This document shows, piece by piece, positions 1 through 6,192 of a DNA stretch of 9,086 bases (position 1 is the stretch's first letter; each line of letters opens with the position of its first letter). Source of the stretch: Anaerolineae bacterium CG2_30_58_95 (GTDB lineage Bacteria > Chloroflexota > Anaerolineae > Anaerolineales > Villigracilaceae); contig MNXK01000201.1 of assembly GCA_001872165.1 (NCBI GenBank), forward strand, positions 1-9,086. The letters are read 5' to 3'. Made by a program: the position numbers and the translations under genes. The notes under the pieces were generated by a model. It did not search any database and was not told where the DNA came from. It was given only the letters and a program-made list of their open reading frames with translations.

Positions 1-127
1 CAAAGACCCGGATGCTGCCTCTGAAATCCTACATGGCCTATCGCGCTTGGATCCTGATCTGATCAGGCGCGTAAAAACTTTGGATCGTGAAGCACAGGCA
101 TTGCTTCAAGCTCTGGCTGGAGATTAA
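1..127 (+). CDS. C-terminal end of an unidentified protein (5' end outside window)
   Basis: An open frame enters from the left edge (first full codon at position 2) and stops at TAA 125-127. The 41 visible residues are hydrophilic and probably helical, ending in REAQALLQALAGD. I see no motif that names a family. The stop lies 24 bases before the first YeeE/YedE half, which has a strong ribosome binding site and no obvious promoter or terminator in between, so this gene is probably the first or an upstream member of the same operon. It could be a small regulator or accessory sulfur protein, but that is only a guess from position. That it is coding is supported by the open frame up to the edge and the tight spacing to the next gene. 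Confidence 0.55.
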   Translation, partial: KDPDAASEILHGLSRLDPDLIRRVKTLDREAQALLQALAGD

Positions 128-136
128 TTCACCCAA

Positions 137-144
137 AAAGGAGG
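137..144 (+). promoter_or_regulatory. Shine-Dalgarno site of the first YeeE/YedE half
   Basis: AAAGGAGG lies 7 bases before the ATG at 152, a near-perfect complement to the 16S rRNA tail. It fixes the start of the first transporter half and predicts strong translation. Confidence 0.8.
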
Positions 145-151
145 AACACCT

Positions 152-676
152 ATGAAATGGCTTATCAACCAAATCCGCAAGGAGGAATGGTCGCCTTATG
201 CGGCCGGCATCCTGCTCGGCATCGTCGGCATATTGACGGTGGTGCTGAGCCAGAACCTGTTGGGCGCCTCGGGCGGATTCGAGAACCTGGCCGCCTACAT
301 CGGAAAGGCGATTGACCCGAAAAACATGTACTTCAATTATGTCATGCCAGCGGCCATCACCTTCCCCGTCGTCCTGTTGGTCGGCGTCTTCTTTGGCGGC
401 ATGTTGGGCGCGCTTTCCAGCGGCACGTTCAAATTCCGCAGCATGGACGACGAGCAGTGGAAGCAGACCATCGGTAAGCAGCCCTGGAAGCGCTGGTTGC
501 TGCTCTTCATCGGCGCCATTATCCTGGAATATGCGGCTGGCATCGCCGGCGGCTGCACCAGCGGACTGGCGATCTCCGGCGGGATGCTGCTCGTCCCGGC
601 GGCCTTCCTGTTCATCGTCGGGATGTTCGCCTCTGGCATCGTCACCGCCCTGATCGTTTACGGAAAGAAATACTAA
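152..676 (+). CDS. YeeE/YedE-family sulfur transporter, N-terminal half protein
   Basis: This 174-residue integral membrane protein matches the first half of YeeE/YedE (thiosulfate transporter TsuA-type) proteins. Hydrophobic segments lie near residues 15-35, 63-90, 114-134 and 144-170, with an amphipathic, charged stretch at about 92-113. The diagnostic signature is GGCTSGLAISGG at residues 133-144, with Cys135. In the family, conserved cysteines line the narrow passage that hands thiosulfate through the membrane. Full-length family members are about 330-400 residues, so this is a half protein, paired with the next gene 14 bases downstream, which supplies the second half. Start chosen from the strong ribosome binding site. 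The substrate is inferred: thiosulfate or another reduced sulfur compound, given the sulfur-type reductase downstream; selenium compounds are possible because some YedE relatives are linked to selenium metabolism. Confidence 0.88.
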   Translation: MKWLINQIRKEEWSPYAAGILLGIVGILTVVLSQNLLGASGGFENLAAYIGKAIDPKNMYFNYVMPAAITFPVVLLVGVFFGGMLGALSSGTFKFRSMDDEQWKQTIGKQPWKRWLLLFIGAIILEYAAGIAGGCTSGLAISGGMLLVPAAFLFIVGMFASGIVTALIVYGKKY

Positions 677-690
677 CCGAGGAGGCTGAT

Positions 691-1236
691 ATGAACTATG
701 TAATCGCTATCGTGCTCGGCGTGTTCTTCGGTTTCTCGTTGAACAAGGCCGGCCTGACCAAATATAACAAGATCGTCAATGTCTTCCGCTTGAACGACAT
801 GGCCGTGCTGAAATTCATGATGACGGCGCTGGTCGTCGCCATGATCGGCCTGTATGGACTGAGAGGGCTGGGGTTGGTCGCCTTCCCGGCCGTACCCACC
901 ACCTACGTGGTCGGCAATATCGTTGGCGGGTTGATTTTCGGGGTCGGCATGGCCCTGGCGGGTTACTGACCAGGCACCTGCGTCGCTGGTAGCGGCGAAG
1001 GTAAGCTGGACTATTTGATCCCCGGCCTGCTCGGTTTCTTGACCGGCGCAGTGCTCTACGGCCTGACCTATCAACAAGTGTTCCCCAAAATCTCCGCAAT
1101 TGCCAACTACGGCAATGTTGTCCTGCCAGACTTGTGGCACATCAATCCCTACCTGGCAGTACTCGTCTTCACGATCATGGCCCTCGTGCTGTTCTACCTG
1201 ATAGACCGCGCCGGCCTGCAGCGGAAGAAGAAATAA
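691..1236 (+). CDS. YeeE/YedE-family transporter, C-terminal half; predicted selenoprotein (Sec93 encoded by TGA 967-969)
   Basis: The frame from ATG 691 (ribosome binding site GAGGAGG at 679-685) encodes 92 residues, meets TGA at 967-969, and continues open in the same frame to TAA 1234-1236, giving 181 residues if the TGA is read through. The residues around it read MALAGY-X-PGTCVAGSGEGK. The YeeE/YedE family signature is GY-Cys-PGT, so X stands where the conserved cysteine should be: one base separates TGC from TGA. The protein after the TGA has normal membrane segments (about 110-125 and 148-168) and a basic tail, so it is not decayed. A SECIS-like hairpin follows at once. Sec93 and Cys97 form a U-x3-C pair. 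I infer a selenocysteine-bearing half of a sulfur or selenium anion channel working with the preceding protein. A conventional reading would truncate it at 969. Alternatives are a sequencing error or a nonsense mutation; the hairpin argues against both. TGA serves as a stop elsewhere in the window, so code reassignment is unlikely. Confidence 0.82.
967..969 (+). other. In-frame TGA, predicted selenocysteine codon
   Basis: The TGA replaces the TGC/TGT expected for the invariant cysteine of the GYCPGT signature. Reading frame and family similarity continue without a shift on both sides. Decoding would need SelB, tRNA-Sec (selC) and SelA encoded elsewhere in the genome; none is in the window. 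Confidence 0.8.
970..1009 (+). promoter_or_regulatory. Bacterial SECIS element (predicted mRNA hairpin)
   Basis: The stem starts immediately after the TGA. Pairs: CCAG 970-973 with CTGG 1006-1009; ACCT 976-979 with AGGT 999-1002; GTCGCT 982-987 with AGCGGC 991-996 (one G-U pair). Small internal loops lie at 974-975/1003-1005 and 980-981/997-998. The apical loop is GGT 988-990, that is +19 to +21 from the TGA. Bacterial SECIS elements bind SelB through a short upper stem with G and U in the apical loop at about this distance; in E. coli fdhF, as I remember it, GGU is also at +19 to +21. The 14 base pairs sit inside coding sequence, as is usual for bacteria. Confidence 0.78.
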
Positions 1237-1246
1237 ACCATAAGGA

Positions 1247-1276
1247 GCCAGCCAACGACCAGTCAGGTTGGCTGGC
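1247..1276 (+). other. Intercistronic inverted repeat (hairpin) between transporter and reductase genes
   Basis: GCCAGCCAAC at 1247-1256 pairs perfectly with GTTGGCTGGC at 1267-1276, leaving a 10-base loop. There is no T-run after it, so it is unlikely to be an intrinsic terminator. It sits between the TAA at 1236 and the ribosome binding site GGGAG at 1281-1285. Likely uses are mRNA processing or protection, setting different levels of transporter and enzyme, or a regulator site. A Shine-Dalgarno-like AAGGAG at 1242-1247 lies just upstream of the stem with no suitable start codon close behind. Confidence 0.55.
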
Positions 1277-1291
1277 CCCTGGGAGTAAATT

Positions 1292-3478
1292 ATGCCGAAT
1301 ACATTATCACGACGCGACTTTCTCAAAGTCGGCGGCGCGGCGCTCGGCGCATTGACCGTCAGCCGATTCGTACCGCCCCGCGTCGTCGCAGCGGCGCGGA
1401 CCGCGGGCCTGCTCGACCAAAACGGCGACGGCTACATCCCGACCATGTGCGAGATGTGCGTCTGGCGCTGCGGCGTGCTGGCCAAAGTCGAGGAGGGGCG
1501 CGTCGTCAAACTGGAAGGCAATCCCGACCACCCGAACTCGAAAGGCAAACTGTGCGCCCGCGGCCAGTCCGGCCTGATGAACACCTACGACCCCGACCGG
1601 GTGCTGACCCCACTCATCCGCGTCGGACAGCGCGGCGAGGGCAAGTTCCGCAAGGCTTCCTGGGACGAGGCGCTGGATGTCGTCGCCGCGAACATGCTCA
1701 AGATCAAAGAGCAGTACGGCGCGCAGGCGATGATCTTTTCGTCCACGCACAACCTGTCCCAGGTGCAGTTCGAGAACCTGCTCTATGCCTTCGGTTCGCC
1801 CAACTACGGCACGCAGCGCAGCCTGTGCTTTAACGCCATGGTGACCGCTTTTTCGCTGACGTACGGGATCGAGGAACCCAGCCGGGATTACACCAGCGTC
1901 AAATACATTCTTCTTACCGGGCGCAACCTGCTGGAGGCAATTTCGACCTCGGAGACATCCGATTTGATGGATGCGGTCGCGCGCGGAGCCAAACTGGTCG
2001 TTCTCGATCCGCGCTTCACGAAGACCGCCTCCAAAGCGACTGAGTGGCTTCCCATACGTCCCGGCACCGACCTGGCTTTCATCCTGGCGATGATCAATGT
2101 AATCGTCACCGAGAAATTAGGGGATTGTGAATTCACCGCAAGATACGCGGTCGGCTGCGACAAACTCCCTGCTCACATTGCCTTTTACACCCCTGAATGG
2201 GCGGCAAAAAAAACCGGCATCGAGGCAGATACGATCCGCCGCATCGCGCGCGAGTTTGCGGCTGCCATGCCCGATGCGCTCGCCCATCCTGGCTGGCGCA
2301 CCTCCAATTTTATCAATTCCTTCCAGACCGAGCGGGCAATTGCCACGCTGAACGCCATCGTCGGCAATGTTCTCACACCCGGCGGCTGCCTGAACGCAGA
2401 AAACCCCGAAGCGTCGGGCATCACCCTGGGAAAACCGTCCCAACCTCCTTATCCACGCCTCTCATCCCTGCGCCTGGATGGCGTACCCTGGAAATATCCG
2501 TTGGTGCCGCTCAAGTTGGGCGTCTTTCAGGAGCTGCGCGACGCCGTCCTGACCGGCCAACCCTATCAGGCGCATGGCTGGTTCATTGCTCGACAGAACC
2601 CGGTGCTTTCCCTGCCCGACCGCCAGAAAACGCTGGAGGCTTTCGGCAAAATGGATTTCATCGTCACGGTTGACATTATCATGAACGATAGCGCCTGGTT
2701 CTCGGACGTGGTGCTGCCCGAAGCTTCCTATCTGGAGCGCTACGATCCGCTCCTGCCGGTCAGCGGCAAAGTTTTCATCCGCCAGCCGGTCATCGAACCG
2801 CAAGGCGAAGCCCAGTCCGCGCTGTGGATCTACAAGCAACTCGGCGAACGGCTTGGCCTGGGCGATTTCTTCCAATATCAAGATGAGGAAGATTACATTC
2901 GACAGCAGCTTGCCCCGTTGGGGAACTATTCGTTGGAAGAGCTCCGCCTGCACGGTTATGTTGAGCCTCCCGCCAAGGAAAAATCACAAGAGATCACTTT
3001 CAACACGCCCAGCGGAAAGGTAGAAGTTTATTCTGAAACACTTGCCAATGCCGGCTATCCCGCCCTGCCCACCTGGGAAGAACCCCCTTCCCCCAATGCA
3101 GATCAGTTTTATCTGCTCACAGGCAAAGTCGGCCAACATACCCAAATGGGCACGCAGAACAACCAACTGCTTCACAAGTATGAAGACTATCCCCGACTGT
3201 GGATGAATCCCGAGGCTGCTGATAAATTGGGCCTGAAGGATTGGGAACTGGTCGAAGTGACCAGCGAGGTCGGTTCTGTGAAAGTACCTGTGCAGGTAAC
3301 GCCAGCCATCCGCGCGGATTGCGTCTACTTGACCCCTGGCTATGGGCATCTCTCCAAGGGCCTGCGCACTGCTTACGGGGACGGTGTGAGCGACTCGGTG
3401 CTCCACGTTACCTACGTGGATCCCGTCAGCGGCGGCCAGGCGCTCAGCCAGACGTTCGTCACGGTCAAGAAGGCGTAG
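1292..3478 (+). CDS. Molybdopterin oxidoreductase catalytic subunit, thiosulfate/polysulfide reductase type (PhsA/PsrA-like)
   Basis: This 728-residue protein is of the DMSO-reductase (CISM) family. It opens with a Tat signal, SRRDFLK at residues 6-12, followed by a hydrophobic stretch, so it is exported folded to the outer face of the membrane. The 4Fe-4S site is C53, C56, C60 and C88 (CEMCVWRC ... KLCARG). The likely Mo ligand is Cys179 in RSLCFNAM. It is a Cys codon (TGC), and no His follows it as in formate dehydrogenases (Sec/Cys-His), which argues against formate dehydrogenase. The C-terminal cofactor domain carries a GQHTQMGTQNN stretch near residue 613 and GYGHLSKGLRTAYGDGVSD near 683, similar to Phs/Psr enzymes. 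Length suits PhsA/PsrA (about 750). Expected reaction: reduction of thiosulfate, polysulfide or tetrathionate, or the reverse oxidation. Substrate cannot be settled from sequence. Start is supported by GGGAG at 1281-1285. Confidence 0.88.
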   Translation: MPNTLSRRDFLKVGGAALGALTVSRFVPPRVVAAARTAGLLDQNGDGYIPTMCEMCVWRCGVLAKVEEGRVVKLEGNPDHPNSKGKLCARGQSGLMNTYDPDRVLTPLIRVGQRGEGKFRKASWDEALDVVAANMLKIKEQYGAQAMIFSSTHNLSQVQFENLLYAFGSPNYGTQRSLCFNAMVTAFSLTYGIEEPSRDYTSVKYILLTGRNLLEAISTSETSDLMDAVARGAKLVVLDPRFTKTASKATEWLPIRPGTDLAFILAMINVIVTEKLGDCEFTARYAVGCDKLPAHIAFYTPEWAAKKTGIEADTIRRIAREFAAAMPDALAHPGWRTSNFINSFQTERAIATLNAIVGNVLTPGGCLNAENPEASGITLGKPSQPPYPRLSSLRLDGVPWKYPLVPLKLGVFQELRDAVLTGQPYQAHGWFIARQNPVLSLPDRQKTLEAFGKMDFIVTVDIIMNDSAWFSDVVLPEASYLERYDPLLPVSGKVFIRQPVIEPQGEAQSALWIYKQLGERLGLGDFFQYQDEEDYIRQQLAPLGNYSLEELRLHGYVEPPAKEKSQEITFNTPSGKVEVYSETLANAGYPALPTWEEPPSPNADQFYLLTGKVGQHTQMGTQNNQLLHKYEDYPRLWMNPEAADKLGLKDWELVEVTSEVGSVKVPVQVTPAIRADCVYLTPGYGHLSKGLRTAYGDGVSDSVLHVTYVDPVSGGQALSQTFVTVKKA

Positions 3479-3488
3479 GAGGTGAGAC

Positions 3489-4265
3489 ATGGCTGACAAA
3501 AAACGCTACGGATTTGTAATAGACATTTCGCGCTGTATTGACTGCCGGGCTTGCCAGGTGGCTTGCAGCCTGGAAAATAGCGTCCCGCTGAACCACACCC
3601 GCATCTGGATCCACGACCAGGGTGTGCAGGGTACGTTCCCCAAACTATCCCGTACCTTTGTCCCATATAACTGTATGCACTGCGAGCATCCGCCGTGCAT
3701 CGAGGTGTGCGTCAGCGGCGCGACCTACAAAGACCCCAATAACGGACTTGTCCTGGTTGACCAGGAGGCCTGCATCGGCTGCGGTTTCTGTGTAGAGGCC
3801 TGTCCCTACGACGCCCGCTACCTGGACGAGAAACTGGGCGTGGTGGACAAATGCAACGGCTGCATCCAGCGCGTCGAGATCGGCCAGAAGCCGGCCTGCG
3901 TCGCGACCTGTCTCGGCGGCTCACGCCTGTTCGGCGATTTGAACGATCCGGCCTCGGACGTGTCCATCGCCCTGAAAAACGCGAAATCCCTATTCCGCCT
4001 GGATATCGAAGGCAAGGACATTGACACCGACCCGAATATCTACTTCATCAACGCCCCGCAGAGCCTGACCAGCCTGGTCACCAGCGATGCATTCAAGCAG
4101 CAAGGCCAGGCAGTGCCGCGTGAACCGAAATACACCATTTCCGAAGAGGGCTGGAAGAAGGTGCTCGTCCCGGCCATCGCGGCTGGCATTGGCGCTTCGT
4201 TCCTGGTGCAAGCGACCTACTTCACCAAGCAACTGATCGAGGGCGAGAAGGAGTTTGACGAATGA
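3489..4265 (+). CDS. 4Fe-4S electron-transfer subunit with C-terminal membrane anchor (PhsB/PsrB/FdnH-like)
   Basis: This 258-residue protein carries sixteen cysteines in four clusters: C16/C19/C22/C26, C62/C65/C70/C74, C95/C98/C101/C105 and C122/C125/C137/C141. That is the standard arrangement of the ferredoxin-like beta subunits of Mo enzymes, which wire electrons between the membrane cytochrome and the Mo site. Beyond residue 145 it is longer than PhsB/PsrB (about 190) and ends in a single hydrophobic helix near residues 225-243, as in FdnH of formate dehydrogenase N. It has no signal of its own, so it is expected to be carried out with the Tat-bearing catalytic subunit. The start is fixed by AGGAGGTGA at 3477-3485, overlapping the stop of the upstream gene. 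Its last codons overlap the next gene as ATGA. Confidence 0.9.
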   Translation: MADKKRYGFVIDISRCIDCRACQVACSLENSVPLNHTRIWIHDQGVQGTFPKLSRTFVPYNCMHCEHPPCIEVCVSGATYKDPNNGLVLVDQEACIGCGFCVEACPYDARYLDEKLGVVDKCNGCIQRVEIGQKPACVATCLGGSRLFGDLNDPASDVSIALKNAKSLFRLDIEGKDIDTDPNIYFINAPQSLTSLVTSDAFKQQGQAVPREPKYTISEEGWKKVLVPAIAAGIGASFLVQATYFTKQLIEGEKEFDE

Positions 4266-5086
4266 GTAAGCCACGAATGGGCAGCTACAAGAACATTTCC
4301 ATTGTCGAGCGCCGCCGCCTGCGCGAGAAAAAATACAAGAAACACAACCTGGCCAACATCCTGACCCACTGGTTCAATGTCGGGATGTGGGCGCTGCTCC
4401 TGCCGACCGGCATCGCCATCATCTCCTCGCCGCGCCTGGGCCTCAGCCCGGTCTGGATGCAGGAACTCTTCCGCAACATGTTCGGCGGCGCCGCCAACCT
4501 GATCAAATTCCACTATACCATCGGCTTTCTGTGGATTTTCGTCCTGCTCTTCAACGTGCTGCTCGGCTTCCGCAAGTACTTCGTCCCCTTTGCGATCAGC
4601 CGCATGTTGCTGGATAAGGATGACATCCAGTGGCTGAAGACCAAGCCGTTGCAAATGCTCGGCCTGATGAAAGACAAGACCCTGCCCCCACAGGACGCCT
4701 ACAACGCCGGCCAGAAGCTCTACATGTACGTGGTCATCCTGGGCACGCTCGGCATCATGGTCAGCGGGCCGGTCATGGCCCTCAAAACGCTGTTCCCGCC
4801 CATCGTCAAACAAATCGCCCAGCCGCTGCATTGGGTCTCGGTCTTCGCCATCGTGGCCGGGGTGATCATCCACGTCTACATGGGCGCCATCTTCCCCGAA
4901 GAGAAAGAAGCCTTCTTCTCGATGTTCGGCGGCAAGGTCTCAGCCTGGTATGCACGCGCGCACCATGAGAAGTGGTACTGGGAAAAAGTGCAGGAAGAGA
5001 TGGATTGGGAAGAAGAAGTGGCGCGTGAGATAGAAAGCGCAGCGGGCGCGGATCCTCAGCCTGCTCCCGCTAAATCGGGCGATTAA
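4262..5086 (+). CDS. b-type cytochrome membrane subunit (FdnI/PhsC-like, cytochrome b561 domain)
   Basis: This 274-residue protein has four predicted membrane helices, near residues 36-55, 83-104, 152-172 and 188-208. Histidines placed for two b hemes are H36 (LTHWFN), H84 (KFHYTIG), H190 (PLHW) and H204 (IIHVYMG); H28 precedes helix 1. This is the pattern of formate dehydrogenase gamma subunits and of PhsC of thiosulfate reductase, not of the heme-free NrfD/PsrC type. It would exchange electrons with the quinone pool. It starts inside the end of the Fe-S subunit gene (ATGA overlap, 4 bases), indicating translational coupling and fixed stoichiometry. The C-terminal tail after residue 235 is acidic and then Ala/Pro-rich, longer than usual and probably cytoplasmic. 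A rho-independent terminator follows 19 bases after the stop. Confidence 0.87.
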   Translation: MSKPRMGSYKNISIVERRRLREKKYKKHNLANILTHWFNVGMWALLLPTGIAIISSPRLGLSPVWMQELFRNMFGGAANLIKFHYTIGFLWIFVLLFNVLLGFRKYFVPFAISRMLLDKDDIQWLKTKPLQMLGLMKDKTLPPQDAYNAGQKLYMYVVILGTLGIMVSGPVMALKTLFPPIVKQIAQPLHWVSVFAIVAGVIIHVYMGAIFPEEKEAFFSMFGGKVSAWYARAHHEKWYWEKVQEEMDWEEEVAREIESAAGADPQPAPAKSGD

Positions 5087-5105
5087 CCCCCTGTTATTCG
5101 CGAAC

Positions 5106-5142
5106 AAACCTTCCCACAGTAAATGGCTGTGGGAAGGTTTTT
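5106..5142 (+). terminator. Rho-independent terminator of the transporter-reductase operon
   Basis: A perfect 14-base-pair stem, AAACCTTCCCACAG (5106-5119) with CTGTGGGAAGGTTT (5127-5140), has a 7-base loop and ends in TTTTT (5138-5142). It lies between two convergent genes. On the minus strand the stem is followed by TTTGTT, so it may also stop the scpB-side transcript, less efficiently. Confidence 0.92.
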
Positions 5143-5151
5143 ATGAGGTAA

Positions 5152-5580
5152 TCATCCGTTCAAATACATTGCAGAGGCAAGAAAAGCATCTTCCGGTTTT
5201 CCGGTAAATTCGCCGTTGGGGTAAGTGGACAACTCGTATTTGTCATGGCTGTATGTATAAAAAGCAAAGCCCCATTCATCATCCCCGAAATAACGCAACC
5301 GGCACAGGTGGGTTGGGGTTTTGCGTAACCGTTCGAGAAATTCCTCGCGTGTTTCGGGCCAGTCGGCAGGGGGCCAGCCCTCGCTTTCAACCGGCTCAAT
5401 GTAGGCATCAATGTAGCAAAATTGGCCGCGAAATCGGATGTCGAGGCGGGTATACTGCCCCTTGAAGTTCTCTTCGGCTACTTTGTTGATGCGTTTGATG
5501 ACATCGGCTTGAACAGCGGCGGGAATTTTCTTGCCGCCTGAATCGGGATCGAAAACCCAGGTGTAATTTCGAGGGGACAT
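5152..5580 (-). CDS. Conserved hypothetical protein, 142 residues
   Basis: I do not recognise a domain with a known function. The protein is soluble, with no signal peptide or membrane segment. It begins MSPRNYTWVFDPDSGGKKIP and has a strand-rich core (TRLDIRFRGQFCYIDAYIEP, residues 44-63) rich in aromatics and acids. I associate proteins of this look with Chloroflexi and cyanobacteria, where they stay unnamed; this is memory, not a search. GGAG lies 7 bases before the ATG and overlaps the stop region of the upstream 195-residue gene (12-base gap), so the two are probably co-translated. Sampled lines of this gene (for example 5221-5280, 24 G+C of 60) are clearly poorer in GC than the neighbouring operons, which suggests a different history. 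Confidence 0.75.
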   Translation of the reverse strand: MSPRNYTWVFDPDSGGKKIPAAVQADVIKRINKVAEENFKGQYTRLDIRFRGQFCYIDAYIEPVESEGWPPADWPETREEFLERLRKTPTHLCRLRYFGDDEWGFAFYTYSHDKYELSTYPNGEFTGKPEDAFLASAMYLNG

Positions 5581-5592
5581 TTCGCTACTCCA

Positions 5593-6180
5593 TCAATATA
5601 ATTCGTAGAAATCGTCCGTACCAAGTGTGGGAATCAACGTACGGGCCAGTTGGTCAATTTTACCAGAGTGACCAGCGTAGATCCAATCGTCAATGCTGCC
5701 CCGGTAACACCAGCGTTCGGCGTGGTATTCGCGCCGTTCGGGATCATCCAGGATGAATTGCATAACGGCAGTGAATTGGGTGTAGCTCTCCATTTCAACT
5801 CGAAGGCGATCTTCGAATGTTTCTTGAGCCATTCCCATCATTACAGATAACGCTTTCAAGCCTTCAATGTCTGGGCCAACCCCCTCGTAAATGACAATCC
5901 GATCATGCTTGACGGCAAGTCGGTAGTTCCGCCCCTTGGGGTGACGCTGCAAGGCCGCCTCCACGCTGGCGGCTTCCTCGGCTGGGATCAGGCGCGGCCG
6001 GGCTTTGACCAACGAGACGATCCCATTGACGCTCTCCTCGATCTCGTATCCCGGCGGGATCTCCGCAACCGGTTCACCCTTTTGCTCGCGGGCGAAGTAA
6101 TAACGCGCTTTTCCAGTTTTGGTTGTGCCTTTGCACAGGAAGTAGGTAAAACCCTTGCGGTTGGTGTAGGTGATTGGCAT
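5593..6180 (-). CDS. Conserved hypothetical protein, 195 residues
   Basis: I recognise no named domain. The protein starts MPITYTNRKGFTYFLCKGTTK, with a basic, aromatic N-terminal strand-like region (residues 1-30). A middle region around 62-105 is an Ala/Glu-rich helix followed by KHDRIVIYEGVGPD. The C-terminal half is helical, acidic and rich in Tyr and Trp (RREYHAERWCYRGSIDDWIY). No signal or membrane helix is seen, so it is probably cytoplasmic. It lies 12 bases after scpB and 12 bases before the 142-residue gene. Its ribosome binding site is weak (AGAAGA). The part coding the N-terminal half is GC-rich, while the C-terminal end (for example 5581-5640, 25 G+C of 60) is not. It likely forms a pair with the 142-residue gene. 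Confidence 0.75.
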   Translation of the reverse strand: MPITYTNRKGFTYFLCKGTTKTGKARYYFAREQKGEPVAEIPPGYEIEESVNGIVSLVKARPRLIPAEEAASVEAALQRHPKGRNYRLAVKHDRIVIYEGVGPDIEGLKALSVMMGMAQETFEDRLRVEMESYTQFTAVMQFILDDPERREYHAERWCYRGSIDDWIYAGHSGKIDQLARTLIPTLGTDDFYELY

Positions 6181-6192
6181 GGTTTTCTTCTA

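Noticed and set aside
691..1236. Pseudogene by nonsense mutation or sequencing error at 967-969
   Set aside because: Sequence after the TGA is intact and family-like, the TGA is exactly at a cysteine column, and a SECIS-shaped hairpin follows. An error cannot be fully excluded without reads.
1015..1236. Separate small gene starting at TTG 1015
   Set aside because: It is in the same frame as the transporter half, lacks a ribosome binding site and would lose the conserved PGT signature.
673..1326. Long minus-strand open frame opposite the second transporter half (217 codons)
   Set aside because: Its translation is low-complexity and rich in His, Gln, Asp and Glu, as expected opposite a membrane-protein gene; it has no family likeness and spans the operon gap.
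1826..1828. Selenocysteine at the Mo ligand of the catalytic subunit
   Set aside because: The codon is TGC, so the ligand is cysteine; no in-frame TGA occurs within the gene.
4217..4873. Minus-strand open frame opposite the cytochrome gene (218 codons)
   Set aside because: It is a shadow of a clear cytochrome b gene; the translation is a Glu/Asp/His/Gln-rich mixture without family likeness.
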